Origin: Deltaproteobacteria bacterium
Lineage (GTDB): Bacteria; Desulfobacterota; Syntrophobacteria; BM002
Length of the DNA: 12,270 bases
Assembly (NCBI GenBank): GCA_017861095.1
Contig: JAGFXI010000028.1
Span: forward strand, 1-12,270
Reading direction: 5' to 3'
Both the position numbers and the translations under genes were made by a program. Below the pieces are notes generated by a model. The model saw only the letters and a list, made by a program, of their open reading frames with translations, did not search any database and had not been told where the DNA came from. This document shows positions 1 to 7,499 of this stretch, one piece after another (position 1 is the first letter of the stretch; every line of letters begins with the position of its first letter).

Positions 1-81
1 GAATGCAACTTGGTATGAGTTGGCTAGAGGACTGGTTTCGACTGTCGTTGACCCCGAACCTCATTCGGTCCGAGATCCGTC

Positions 82-105
82 GGCGGGCGATGCCCACCCT
101 AACAT
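82..105 (-). repeat. Dispersed hairpin repeat, copy 1 (inverted relative to copy 2)
   Basis: Read on the minus strand, this stretch gives ATGTTAGGGTGGGCATCGCC followed by CGCC. It matches the repeat at 5597-5620 almost base for base, apart from one inserted T and two substitutions in the palindromic core. The core GGTGGGC/GCCCGCC can fold as a hairpin with one G-U pair. It lies in non-coding DNA downstream of the aspartic-protease gene. Two copies in opposite orientation 5.5 kb apart, both outside genes, point to a dispersed intergenic repeat rather than a gene-specific signal. Confidence 0.6.
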
Positions 106-143
106 TTCAGATGAGAACTGCAGTCGACCCGAGATCGTTTATA

Positions 144-169
144 GGCGGATCCGCTTTGCTTGATCCGCC
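144..169 (-). repeat. Perfect 8-bp-stem hairpin just past the protease gene stop
   Basis: GGCGGATC at 144-151 is perfectly complementary to GATCCGCC at 162-169, with a 10-nt loop. On the minus strand it begins 4 nt after the stop codon of the aspartic-protease gene (174-176). It could therefore shape the 3' end of that transcript. The following minus-strand bases are TATAAACG, not a T-run, so it is not a classical intrinsic terminator. The GC-stem with a near-symmetric AAGCAAAGC-type loop looks like a dispersed hairpin repeat. Confidence 0.5.
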
Positions 170-173
170 CGCT

Positions 174-1391
174 TCACGGGCTCAAGGCGCCTCGCGGTTT
201 CAGGACGATCCGGCTGTATTCGCTCTCGATCCTGATGGTGTAGCTCCCGAGGAAATCCATGCCGAGGATGCCGTCCACCTGTCGGCCCAGTTCGAAGTCA
301 ACCACCGCCACGGGAAGGTTGGTCCGGCGCATCTCGCCGCACTGAAGGGAACCGAGCGTGGCTACCGTCGCCTGGATCTGGGCGGCGATGGTCTGCAGCC
401 TTATCGGTCGCTGGCGTCCCGGCTGGAGGCCTAGGATCTCGGCTGTTTTCCTAGAGAGCACCGTCATCTCGGCCCCCGTGTCGAAGACCACCCGCGCCTC
501 GACGGCACCGTTAAGGAGGACGGGAACGACCATATGGCCGTTGCTCGTTGAGAACCGGACAATAGTCTGCACCTCCTTGGCCTCCTCCTTGGTCTCCCGC
601 TCCGGCTTCTCCGCCCTCTTGACCGCCTCTTTCCCGGCCTCCTTGGTCGGAGTCCCGGCCGGAGCCTCCTCCGCGACACCCTTCAAGTACTCGGGGGTGT
701 AGTAGAGGTAGATATTGTAGGCGACCCTGTCGGCCTCCGAGGCACACCTGAGAAACCGAGCGAACTGGCGCTCCGCGAGGTCAAACTCGCCTCGGCGATA
801 ATAGATGGCTCCGAGGCGGAAGTGAGCAGGGGCGAGCTCGGAATCGAGCTCGAGGGCCTTCTGATAGTGCTGGATCTCGATATCGGAGTCGTCGTTGAGG
901 GCCTTTCCCTTTTCAAACCACTCCGCGGCGGTCTGGGCTCCCTCATCTGTCTTGGGGGCGACCTCGCGCTTTTGCTTATCCTCCACCTGAGGCAGGGGCG
1001 CCGCCCGTGCCTCCCTGGTCTGCGGCTGATCGGGTTTTACAGCGGGCTTAGGGATTTCGGCGGGAGGTTCGCTGGGCTTCTTCGCCGGGGGAGGGACCGG
1101 GAGGACAGACGGAGCTTGCCGGCGCCAGGGTTCGGTCTGGTCTCCTCCTTTAGCCTCGGGGCGAGCCTTCTCGGCCTTCCCTTCCTTGGTTGCGGAACTG
1201 CGCTCCGCCTGAGGCTTCGCACCAGTGAAAAGTCTGGCCGCAAGAACCGCCGCGAGGATCACCACCGTCAGTCCCAGTCCCCAGCGGTAGCGCCGTTTCC
1301 GTCGCTTCCGGACATACCGCTCGACCTCCACGCCACACCTAGCGCAGTACAGATCATCCGGCTGCCTGAACCCGCATCGAGGACAGATCAT
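174..1391 (-). CDS. Zinc-ribbon / TPR / retropepsin-like aspartic protease, membrane-anchored
   Basis: The 405-residue product has four parts. Residues 3-19 form a zinc ribbon (CPRC at 3-6, CARC at 16-19). After a basic RKRRKRRYR run comes one transmembrane helix at about 37-55. Residues 60-150 are a Lys/Glu/Pro/Ala-rich linker, and 153-215 fit one to two TPR units (AEWFEKG..., APAHFRLGAIYYRRGEFDLAERQF). The C-terminal domain (about 276-398) is a clan AA retropepsin-like fold, with the catalytic motif VVFDTGA (Asp304) and the later hydrophobic-hydrophobic-Gly signature GILGMDFLG (374-382). By the positive-inside rule the zinc ribbon is cytoplasmic and the TPR and protease face the periplasm (inference). 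Such single-domain proteases normally act as dimers, which the TPR region might promote. The substrate is unknown. It is transcribed divergently from the T2SS operon, so any functional tie is only contextual. The start ATG has a weak AAGGG about 10 nt upstream. Confidence 0.87.
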   Translation of the reverse strand: MICPRCGFRQPDDLYCARCGVEVERYVRKRRKRRYRWGLGLTVVILAAVLAARLFTGAKPQAERSSATKEGKAEKARPEAKGGDQTEPWRRQAPSVLPVPPPAKKPSEPPAEIPKPAVKPDQPQTREARAAPLPQVEDKQKREVAPKTDEGAQTAAEWFEKGKALNDDSDIEIQHYQKALELDSELAPAHFRLGAIYYRRGEFDLAERQFARFLRCASEADRVAYNIYLYYTPEYLKGVAEEAPAGTPTKEAGKEAVKRAEKPERETKEEAKEVQTIVRFSTSNGHMVVPVLLNGAVEARVVFDTGAEMTVLSRKTAEILGLQPGRQRPIRLQTIAAQIQATVATLGSLQCGEMRRTNLPVAVVDFELGRQVDGILGMDFLGSYTIRIESEYSRIVLKPRGALSP

Positions 1392-1571
1392 GGGATTGCC
1401 CTTCCCAGGGGCACTCTATTTTTCCATTCTCTCACAGAGGGCGCAGAAAGTCTTATGCTTTAACCAAGTCGGTTGCCCATAAAGCGTGCAACAGAATTTT
1501 TGATGTCAGTACTATTTGGCACGAGAGTGGTTCCGGTGTCAACGGCGAAGCAGTCGTTGGGCAAGACAGAG

Positions 1572-1584
1572 GGGGCTCCGCCCC
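1572..1584. repeat. Short GC hairpin GGGGC-tcc-GCCCC
   Basis: A perfect 5-bp stem with a 3-nt loop (GGGGC at 1572-1576, GCCCC at 1580-1584) lies 28 bp before the larger hairpin at 1612-1637. No T-run follows on either side, so there is no sign of a terminator. It may be the outer part of one composite repeat with its neighbour. Confidence 0.35.
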
Positions 1585-1611
1585 GTTTGAGGATGGCTAC
1601 GCTTGGAGGCA

Positions 1612-1637
1612 TCCGCCTTCGCTGAAGCTACGGCGGA
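1612..1637. repeat. Palindromic dispersed repeat (minus strand would read VRRSFSEGG)
   Basis: CCGCC (1613-1617) pairs with GGCGG (1632-1636), with an inner GCT/AGC pairing around a small loop. On the minus strand one frame reads VRRSFSEGG. From general knowledge, this peptide string recurs in spurious translations of many unrelated bacterial genomes, because it is the read-through of an abundant intergenic palindrome. That marks this as a member of a dispersed repeat family and argues against a real gene in this frame. Confidence 0.6.
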
Positions 1638-1873
1638 CGAGTAGCGCATGCAGCCTAGGCCGCACTATGCACGAGCCACCTGCTGCGACCGCGGATCTGG
1701 TCGTCCTCCCGGGCGTCCTCGGGTCTCGAACCTTGCGACGTACCGAACAAGTACGCCTCAGGTCCAGTCCCTCGGTACCGCGGGATGGTCGCCCGGTGGC
1801 ACGGCCATCTCCACGATCTCGGTGCGGCGTCTCGTGTATAATGCGGCCTAGAGCCGAAAACCACGAGGCAGCC

Positions 1874-1895
1874 CCTCGACAGGCTCGCGACGAGG
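1874..1895. repeat. Hairpin repeat CCTCG...CGAGG
   Basis: CCTCG at 1874-1878 pairs with CGAGG at 1891-1895, around a 12-nt loop containing AGGCTCGCGA. The loop and arms resemble the CTCGACAGGCTC-type intergenic repeats common in environmental bacterial genomes (recalled, not searched). It sits in the long divergent intergenic region, with no coding context. Confidence 0.4.
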
Positions 1896-2140
1896 AGACA
1901 GGTTTATTGTACATTATACGAAAGAAAGAGCAAGATCTGTGTAGATCCGTGTCCTAATCAGTTGAATGAGTCTTGCGAGGCGGGATGATAGAACGGTTTG
2001 AACGCCGGCAAAGGTAAGATGCCTGAAGGCTGAAAGCCGGCATTTGAGGCGCAAGAGTGGGGTTGGCGCCTTATTGGAGAAAGGCGGCGCGAAATATGCA
2101 TGCCCAGTCCCGAAAGGCGTGCAGAGCGACTCCTATGCCG

Positions 2141-2156
2141 GCCCCCGAAGGGGGGC
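2141..2156 (+). promoter_or_regulatory. Strong GC hairpin in the gspC leader
   Basis: GCCCCC (2141-2146) pairs with GGGGGC (2151-2156) around a GAAG loop, giving a very stable 6-bp stem 110 bp upstream of the gspC start. A T-rich tract (2174-2200) follows after about 18 nt, too far and too interrupted for a standard intrinsic terminator. It could be a leader RNA structure or another small palindromic repeat. No riboswitch consensus was recognised around it. Confidence 0.35.
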
Positions 2157-2266
2157 GTGCGGAGGAACGCGGGATTCTCTTGTGTTTTCTTGGGTTTTCT
2201 GGTAAGTGTTGGTGGAGATGACAAAAAATACACTGGCGTAGGACGCAGAGGGTAGGAAGAGAAGCA

Positions 2267-3151
2267 ATGAAGCACCGGTGGCTTTACAATATCCTCGTGC
2301 TCACCGTGGTCGTGTACTTCGCGGTGAATACGGTCGTCAGCGTCTTGGAAGTGAGGCTCATTCCCAGTCCGGCGAGCAATGCCCCTCCAGTCAAAGCCTC
2401 GGTCAAGAAGACGAACGCCCTCTCGCCCCTCGACCAGTACGCCATCGTCTCGGAGCGAAATCTCTTCGGCGGAAGCGGCAAGGAGCGGGCGCCCGGCTCG
2501 GGGGATTTGGTTAACCTGGACGAGATCCCCCTCGCCTTGAAGAACCTGGGCTTGAAGCTCGTGGGAACAGTTTTTACCGGCATCCCCGCCGAGAGCCTCG
2601 CCTTCATCGAGGACCTGAGCGCTCGCAAGCAGGAGACCTATCGGGAAGGTGACCGGGTGAAACAGGTCCTGGTCAAGAAGATCCTCCGTCAGAGTGTCAT
2701 CATCAATACCGGGAAACGGGATGAGATGCTCACCATGGAGGAAACCGAGGAAGCAGCAGGCAAGCCCGGCGCTCCCGGGCCTACTGCGCGATACCAACCT
2801 CCGCGGCCGCCGGTAGCTGCTCCGCCGCCGTCCGGTGCGACCACCCTGCCAAGGGAGGAGGTAGAGTCATCTCTCTCCGATCTCAACCAACTCATGCAGC
2901 AGGTGCGAATACGACCTTACCTTGAAGCGAACAAGCCTGCCGGCTTTCTGGTGAGTGATATCAAGCCCGGCAGCATATTTGCAAAGATGGGGCTTCGAAA
3001 CGGGGATGTGGTTCAGAAGATCAACGATCAGAACATCAGCAGTCCGGAGCAGGCGATCGAGCTCTACCAGGGCCTCATGGAAGGAGGCGAGATTGCTCTG
3101 GAGATCAAGCGTGGGCAGAAGAGCGAAAAGATCAACTACGAGGTGGAATGA
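2267..3151 (+). CDS. gspC: T2SS inner-membrane protein GspC with PDZ domain
   Basis: GspC connects the secretin GspD to the inner-membrane platform and contributes to substrate selection. The 294-residue product has the family architecture: a short cytoplasmic N-terminus, one transmembrane helix (about 8-27), and a periplasmic HR domain (about 58-157, including SERNLFGG, LKLVGTVF and EGDRVKQVLVKKILRQSVII). A Pro/Ala-rich linker (165-195) precedes a C-terminal PDZ domain (about 205-292), with GFLVSDIKPGSIFAKMGLRNGDVV and the terminal beta-strand region EIALEIKRGQ. Its length is normal for the PDZ-containing form. The start is set by AGGAAG at 2254-2259, 7 nt before the ATG. It is the first gene of the operon, and its stop lies 1 nt before the gspD ATG, indicating translational coupling. 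Confidence 0.94.
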   Translation: MKHRWLYNILVLTVVVYFAVNTVVSVLEVRLIPSPASNAPPVKASVKKTNALSPLDQYAIVSERNLFGGSGKERAPGSGDLVNLDEIPLALKNLGLKLVGTVFTGIPAESLAFIEDLSARKQETYREGDRVKQVLVKKILRQSVIINTGKRDEMLTMEETEEAAGKPGAPGPTARYQPPRPPVAAPPPSGATTLPREEVESSLSDLNQLMQQVRIRPYLEANKPAGFLVSDIKPGSIFAKMGLRNGDVVQKINDQNISSPEQAIELYQGLMEGGEIALEIKRGQKSEKINYEVE

Positions 3152-3152
3152 T

Positions 3153-5576
3153 ATGCCGGAGGCTCGACGCGGACTGATGCGCCTTCCACGTGGTCTTCCA
3201 GGTTTCGCGTGCCTGGTGGTGTTTCTCCTCCTCCTTGCGGTGCCTTCTTCCGGTCCCTCCCAGCCCGGAGGCGGTACAGGCATCCAGGGTCAGAGCGGAG
3301 GTGCGGTCTCGACCGAAGACGGCTCAGGCGGCAGCACGGGCGACCGCTCAACCCAACAGCAGGTGCGCCCCTCGGCTCCCCCGAGTCGCCCACCGCGGCG
3401 GGTCATCCCCGAGGGCCAGACTCCGGCCCCCGGAGGCCCGCCTGCGGCGGCAGCTCCGCCGACATCACCGGCCCAGGTAAGCCCTCCGGCGCAGCAAGGA
3501 GCCCCGTCCGGCGGCGCCCCCACCCCCGTGCCGGTCCGGCCGTCGAGACGCCTGGCGCCGACCCAACAGCCGCCCGCGCCTTCCGCCGCCCCCGGCGAGG
3601 TGAGCCCGGAGGGGACGGAAGGGAGGCCTCCGGAGGCCGCCCCCGATACGAGGCCTCAGCGACGGGGGAGGATGCAACTGTCGGGGGATCGAAACATCAG
3701 CATGGACTTCGATCAGGTGGACGTGAAGACCTTCATCAAGTTCATGAGCGAGTTGACCGGAAAGAACTTCGTGGTGGACGAGAAGGTGCGGGGCAAGGTG
3801 ACGGTCTTCTCGCCCAGCAAGATCTCGGTGGAAGAGGCCTTCCGGGTATTTGAATCAGTGCTGGAGGTGCACGGCCTCACGACGATCCCCGGCGACAAGG
3901 TGACCAAGGTGGTACCGTCGGTTGAGGCGAGGCAGAAGAGTGTCGAGACTCGCAAGGAGACGACCTTTGTTCCCCGTCCCGACGACCGGATCATCACCCA
4001 AATCAAGCCGCTCGCCTACGCCGATTCCCAGGAGATTCGAAAAGTGCTCGCTCCCCTCATCTCCAAAGAGGGAGTGGTTGTCGCTTACGAGCCCACCGAT
4101 ATTCTCATCATCACCGACTACCAGTCGAACATCCAGCGGGTGCTCAAGATCATTGACGAGCTGGATGTGCAGCTCCAGGAGTCGGTGATCACCGTCATGC
4201 CCCTCCAGAACGCCAGCGCCGAGAAGCTGGCGGACAAGATCGTCAAGCTGGTCGAGACCAAGCAGAAGGCCGGGCGAGGTCGCGCCGCCGGTGCGCCGCA
4301 GCTGAAGATCGTGCCGGAGGAGCGGATCAACGCTCTCATCGTCCTTGCGGATCGCCAGGCGACCCAGATGATCGAGGGTCTGGTCAAGACCCTCGACCAG
4401 ACGACTCCCCGGGGGGGCGGCAACATCCAGGTGGTTCGTCTGGAGAACGCCATCGCCGAGGACTTGGCCAAGGTACTCCTCGGCCTCCCAACCAAGCAAC
4501 CAACTGAGAAGGGGAAAGAGCCGGCCATCTCCACCGAGGTGAAGATCGCGGCCGACAAGGCGACAAACAGCCTGGTGATCACGGCGAAACCGGAAGAGTT
4601 CGCGGTGTTGGAATCCATCATCAAGCAGCTCGACACGCCGAGGAAGCAGGTTTTCGTCGAAGCCCTCTTCATGGAGGTCTCCACGGCGAAGACTCTCTCC
4701 CTCGGGGTGAACTGGCTTGTGGCCGACACCACGAACCTGCCCTTCTGGAACAAGGAAGGCGTCATCTTCGGCGGCTCCAACCCAAATGCTCTGCCGACTA
4801 TCATCAACCCCACCACCGGTGTGTTCACGAACCCGACCGGCTTTGCCGTGGGTGCGGTGGGCTTTCCCTTCAAGGTCGGCGACGTGACCATAACCAACCT
4901 CGCAGCCCTCATCCAGGCGGCCCAGACGGACAACAAGTTCAAGATCATCGCCACCCCCCAGATCATGACCCTGGACAACCAGGAGGCCTCGGTGGTGGTG
5001 GCGGAGAATATCCCTTACAGCACCAGACTCGATCTGGGTACTTCCACCACCGACCGGGCCATCCAGCAGTTTGAGTACAAGGACGTGGGTGTGACCCTCA
5101 AGGTGACTCCGTCGATCAACGAGAGCCGCTTCGTGAAGCTCAAGATCATGGAAGAGGTGAGCCGGGTGGTGAGTCAGCAGACGGTCGAGGGGCTTCTCGC
5201 CCCCACCACCAGGAAGCGGAAGGCGGAGACCATCGTGGAGGTGAAGGACGGCCAGACGGTGGTCATCGCCGGTCTCCTGGGAGAGGACGAGACGCGCAGC
5301 CGTTCGGCGGTGCCCTGCCTCGGCGACATTCCTCTGCTGGGCTGGCTCTTCCAGTCGGTGAGCCGCACCAAGGACCCGACGAACCTCTTTGTCTTTCTCA
5401 CGCCCCACATCGTGGCCAATCCCGACGAGGCGGGAAAGGTCTTCCAGCAGAGGTGGGAGCACGTGGACGACCTGGGAAAAGGGGGGAAGGGAACGATGAG
5501 ACCGGAGGGTGCCCCGAATGCACCACCGCCTCCTGCTCCTAAGCCTCCGGTTAATAATACCAACCCGGGCGGGTAG
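3153..5576 (+). CDS. gspD: T2SS outer-membrane secretin GspD with extended Pro-rich N-terminal linker
   Basis: GspD forms the multimeric outer-membrane channel through which folded substrates leave. The chosen ATG is preceded by GAGGTGG (3140-3146) at good spacing and lies 1 nt after the gspC stop. A longer in-frame start would run back inside gspC. The 807 residues comprise a signal peptide (hydrophobic core about 17-30) and a Pro/Ala/Gly-rich, probably disordered stretch (about 35-175). Then come N0 (184-255, MDFDQVDVKTFIKFMSELTG), N1 (about 274-341), N2 (344-418), N3 (424-495) and the secretin beta-domain (about 497-755). The last contains KAETIVEVKDGQTVVIAGLL and the signature VPCLGDIPLLGWLF (720-733). 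The C-terminal tail is short and proline-rich. The extra linker makes it longer than typical GspD (roughly 650-700 residues). I see no lipobox, so help from a pilotin cannot be inferred. Confidence 0.97.
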   Translation: MPEARRGLMRLPRGLPGFACLVVFLLLLAVPSSGPSQPGGGTGIQGQSGGAVSTEDGSGGSTGDRSTQQQVRPSAPPSRPPRRVIPEGQTPAPGGPPAAAAPPTSPAQVSPPAQQGAPSGGAPTPVPVRPSRRLAPTQQPPAPSAAPGEVSPEGTEGRPPEAAPDTRPQRRGRMQLSGDRNISMDFDQVDVKTFIKFMSELTGKNFVVDEKVRGKVTVFSPSKISVEEAFRVFESVLEVHGLTTIPGDKVTKVVPSVEARQKSVETRKETTFVPRPDDRIITQIKPLAYADSQEIRKVLAPLISKEGVVVAYEPTDILIITDYQSNIQRVLKIIDELDVQLQESVITVMPLQNASAEKLADKIVKLVETKQKAGRGRAAGAPQLKIVPEERINALIVLADRQATQMIEGLVKTLDQTTPRGGGNIQVVRLENAIAEDLAKVLLGLPTKQPTEKGKEPAISTEVKIAADKATNSLVITAKPEEFAVLESIIKQLDTPRKQVFVEALFMEVSTAKTLSLGVNWLVADTTNLPFWNKEGVIFGGSNPNALPTIINPTTGVFTNPTGFAVGAVGFPFKVGDVTITNLAALIQAAQTDNKFKIIATPQIMTLDNQEASVVVAENIPYSTRLDLGTSTTDRAIQQFEYKDVGVTLKVTPSINESRFVKLKIMEEVSRVVSQQTVEGLLAPTTRKRKAETIVEVKDGQTVVIAGLLGEDETRSRSAVPCLGDIPLLGWLFQSVSRTKDPTNLFVFLTPHIVANPDEAGKVFQQRWEHVDDLGKGGKGTMRPEGAPNAPPPPAPKPPVNNTNPGG

Positions 5577-5596
5577 TGGGTTCGTGAGAGGCAGGA

Positions 5597-5620
5597 ATGT
5601 AGGGTGGGCATTGCCCACCG
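5597..5620 (+). repeat. Dispersed hairpin repeat, copy 2
   Basis: The core GGTGGGCATTGCCCACC (5603-5619) has 8-bp perfect arms around a single central base. The preceding ATGTAGGG also matches the copy at 82-105 (opposite strand). It sits in the 105-bp gap between gspD and gspE. No T-run follows, so it is unlikely to be a strong terminator. A hairpin here could still affect mRNA stability or the relative expression of gspE. Confidence 0.65.
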
Positions 5621-5681
5621 GAGCGGCTGAAAGATAACTTTAGGCACTTCAATTTAATCTTCGGGTAGAGAGACGGAGATC

Positions 5682-7379
5682 GTGAAGCCACCAAGACTTG
5701 GAACGATTCTGATCGAGCAGGGCAGGATCACCCGCGAGATCCTCGAGGAGGCTCTTACCGCCCAGCGAGAGAAGGGCGAGCGGCTTGGTGACATCCTGGT
5801 CCAGCAGAAGAGAATCAGCGAGTCCGAGCTGATGGCCGCTCTCGCGGCCCAGCTCGATCTCGAGGTGATGACCCACATCAGCGACGAGCACCTGCGGCTC
5901 GAGCTGGTGGAGCAGCTCCCGATCCACTATCTGAAGAAGAACCTGATCTTTCCTTTCCAGCCCGAGGACGGAACCCTTCGGGTGGCCATGAACGATCCTC
6001 TCCGCCTGGAAGTCCTGGACGACCTCAGGATCCTCTACGGCAAGGAACAGATCGTCCCGGTGCTGGTCCCTGCCAAAGAGATTGTCTCGGCCATCAACCG
6101 CACTTACGGCCAGGCCAACGGCGAGGCGGAACAGATCATCCAGGACCTGGACCAGGAGGAGGGCAACCCCCTCTTTACCGAGCTGGAGGAGGGGGAAGAT
6201 CTTCTTGACGAGACGAGTGATGCGCCCATTATCAAGCTGGTCAACCACCTCTTCTCCCAGGCAGTGAAGAGCCGGGCGAGCGATATCCACATCGAGCCCT
6301 ACCAGCAGAACCTCCAGGTCCGCTTCCGCCTCGACGGCGTGCTCTATAACATCCTGAGTCTCCCGCGGCGGCTCCATGCGGCGGTGGTGTCGAGGATCAA
6401 GGTCATGGCCCGGCTCAACATCGCCGAGAAGCGGCTTCCCCAGGACGGCAGGATCGACCTGAAGATCGGCGAGCGGCTCGTAGACGTGCGCGTCTCTTGT
6501 CTGCCTACCGCCTTCGGCGAGCGGGTGGTGCTCCGGCTTCTGGAAAAGAGCGGGAAACTCCTCAGCCTCCAGGAGATCGGCCTGTCGACGGAGGCGCTCA
6601 CAGAGACGAAGAGGCTGCTGCGCATCTCCCACGGCATCGTCCTCGTGACCGGGCCGACGGGCAGCGGCAAGACCACAACCCTCTACTCCGCGTTGAGCCA
6701 CATCAACTCGCCGGACAAGAACATCCTCACCATCGAGGACCCTATCGAGTACCAGATCGACGGCATCGGGCAGATGCAGGTGAACCCGAAGATCAACCTC
6801 ACCTTCGCCAATGGGCTGCGCTCCATGGTCCGTCAGGACCCGGACGTGATCCTCGTGGGAGAGATTCGCGATCTGGAGACGGCCGAGATCGCCATCCAGG
6901 CGGCCCTTACCGGGCATCTGGTCTTCTCCACCCTGCACACCAACGACGCGGCGAGTGCAGTCACCCGACTGATCGACATGGGGATCGAGCCTTTCCTGGT
7001 CTCCTCGGCGGTAGAGGCGATCGTCGCCCAGCGCCTGATCCGGCTCGTGTGCCAACGATGTCGAGAGGCCTATCAGCCCGACGAGGCTGAACTGGCAGAG
7101 CTGGGTCTCAAGCCCAACTCCCGGCGGAGCATGCGGATCTTCCGAGCCAAGGGATGCCAGGCCTGCCTCGAGACCGGGTACCGGGACCGCACCGGGATCT
7201 ACGAGTTCCTCCGGATGACCGAGGGGATCAAGAGCCTGGTTCTCAAGACCTCGGATGCCAACCAGATAAAACAGGCGGCTGTGGCGCAGGGCATGAAGAC
7301 CCTCCGGGACGACGGGATTCGGAAGGTGGTCGAGGGGAGGACGACCATTAGTGAGGTACTGAGGATCACGCAGATGTGA
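5682..7379 (+). CDS. gspE: T2SS assembly ATPase GspE
   Basis: GspE is the cytoplasmic hexameric ATPase that drives pseudopilus growth through GspF (and GspL, not in this window). The 565-residue protein starts at GTG, supported by ACGGAGA about 6 nt upstream and the family-like N-terminus. Residues 1-140 form the N1E/MshEN-type domain (LGTILIEQGRITREILEEAL, LGDILVQQKRIS). The ATPase core carries Walker A GPTGSGKTT (324-332), the Asp box TIEDPIEYQ (350-358), Walker B DVILVGEIRD (388-397) and the His box GHLVFSTLHTND (411-422). The tetracysteine zinc motif is complete (Cys457, Cys460, Cys492, Cys495). The mid-region RLPQDGRIDL is also canonical. Length and motifs are all typical, so it should be active. 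A 369-bp repeat-rich gap separates it from gspF. Confidence 0.98.
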   Translation: MKPPRLGTILIEQGRITREILEEALTAQREKGERLGDILVQQKRISESELMAALAAQLDLEVMTHISDEHLRLELVEQLPIHYLKKNLIFPFQPEDGTLRVAMNDPLRLEVLDDLRILYGKEQIVPVLVPAKEIVSAINRTYGQANGEAEQIIQDLDQEEGNPLFTELEEGEDLLDETSDAPIIKLVNHLFSQAVKSRASDIHIEPYQQNLQVRFRLDGVLYNILSLPRRLHAAVVSRIKVMARLNIAEKRLPQDGRIDLKIGERLVDVRVSCLPTAFGERVVLRLLEKSGKLLSLQEIGLSTEALTETKRLLRISHGIVLVTGPTGSGKTTTLYSALSHINSPDKNILTIEDPIEYQIDGIGQMQVNPKINLTFANGLRSMVRQDPDVILVGEIRDLETAEIAIQAALTGHLVFSTLHTNDAASAVTRLIDMGIEPFLVSSAVEAIVAQRLIRLVCQRCREAYQPDEAELAELGLKPNSRRSMRIFRAKGCQACLETGYRDRTGIYEFLRMTEGIKSLVLKTSDANQIKQAAVAQGMKTLRDDGIRKVVEGRTTISEVLRITQM

Positions 7380-7396
7380 CCGCGCTGCGCGCTCGT

Positions 7397-7424
7397 CCGT
7401 GGTCAGCTCTCCGTGGTCCGTGGG
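7397..7424. repeat. Degenerate heptad run (CCGTGGT type)
   Basis: Four consecutive 7-bp units in phase: CCGTGGT occurs twice, CCGTGGG once, and one divergent unit (CAGCTCT) lies between them. It is the first of three heptad runs in the gspE-gspF spacer and starts 18 bp after the gspE stop. Confidence 0.6.
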
Positions 7425-7499
7425 GAAAAGCATCGGGTAGAGGGCGGAGAAGGGTTGATTGGTTGAATTGATTGAGTTGGTTCAAGGGGGCGGAAGGAT

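Larger units (their letters stand above)
1392..2266. other. 875-bp divergent intergenic region with no convincing gene
   Basis: This stretch separates the minus-strand protease gene from gspC. Reading frames in it are short, overlap on both strands, and resemble no family I recognise. It holds several compact hairpins, at 1572-1584, 1612-1637, 1874-1895 and 2141-2156, listed separately where informative. It also has an AT-rich patch (about 1904-1925) and a T-rich tract at 2174-2200 ending about 65 bp before gspC. Promoters for both flanking genes must lie here, but I see no clear -35/-10 pair. A perfect TATAAT at 1837-1842 has no matching -35 element. Confidence 0.7.

Noticed and set aside
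1516..1532. TTGGCACG-N4-TGG sequence resembling a sigma-54 promoter
   Set aside because: The -24 GG is present but the -12 GC is GT at the required spacing, and the site is about 740 bp from gspC.
1837..1842. Perfect TATAAT
   Set aside because: The hexamer 17 bp upstream (CGATCT) has little resemblance to TTGACA, and no gene follows within a useful distance on the plus strand.
2000..2170. gspC leader considered as a c-di-GMP or cobalamin riboswitch
   Set aside because: The conserved AGGGCAAACC and GCAAAGCC-type segments and the B12-box were not found. Only generic hairpins are visible.
1958..2797. 279-codon open frame on the minus strand across the gspC start
   Set aside because: It runs antisense through gspC, and its remaining part covers only non-coding leader. 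No ribosome-binding site or family resemblance.
3855..5618. 587-codon open frame on the minus strand opposite gspD
   Set aside because: It lies antisense to the fully recognised secretin domains and is rich in His/Leu/Asp/Gly, as expected from complementing GC-rich codons. It has no recognisable motif.
5649..7433. 594-codon open frame on the minus strand opposite gspE
   Set aside because: It is the complement of gspE, whose Walker and Cys motifs are intact. The antisense product is low in family-like features.
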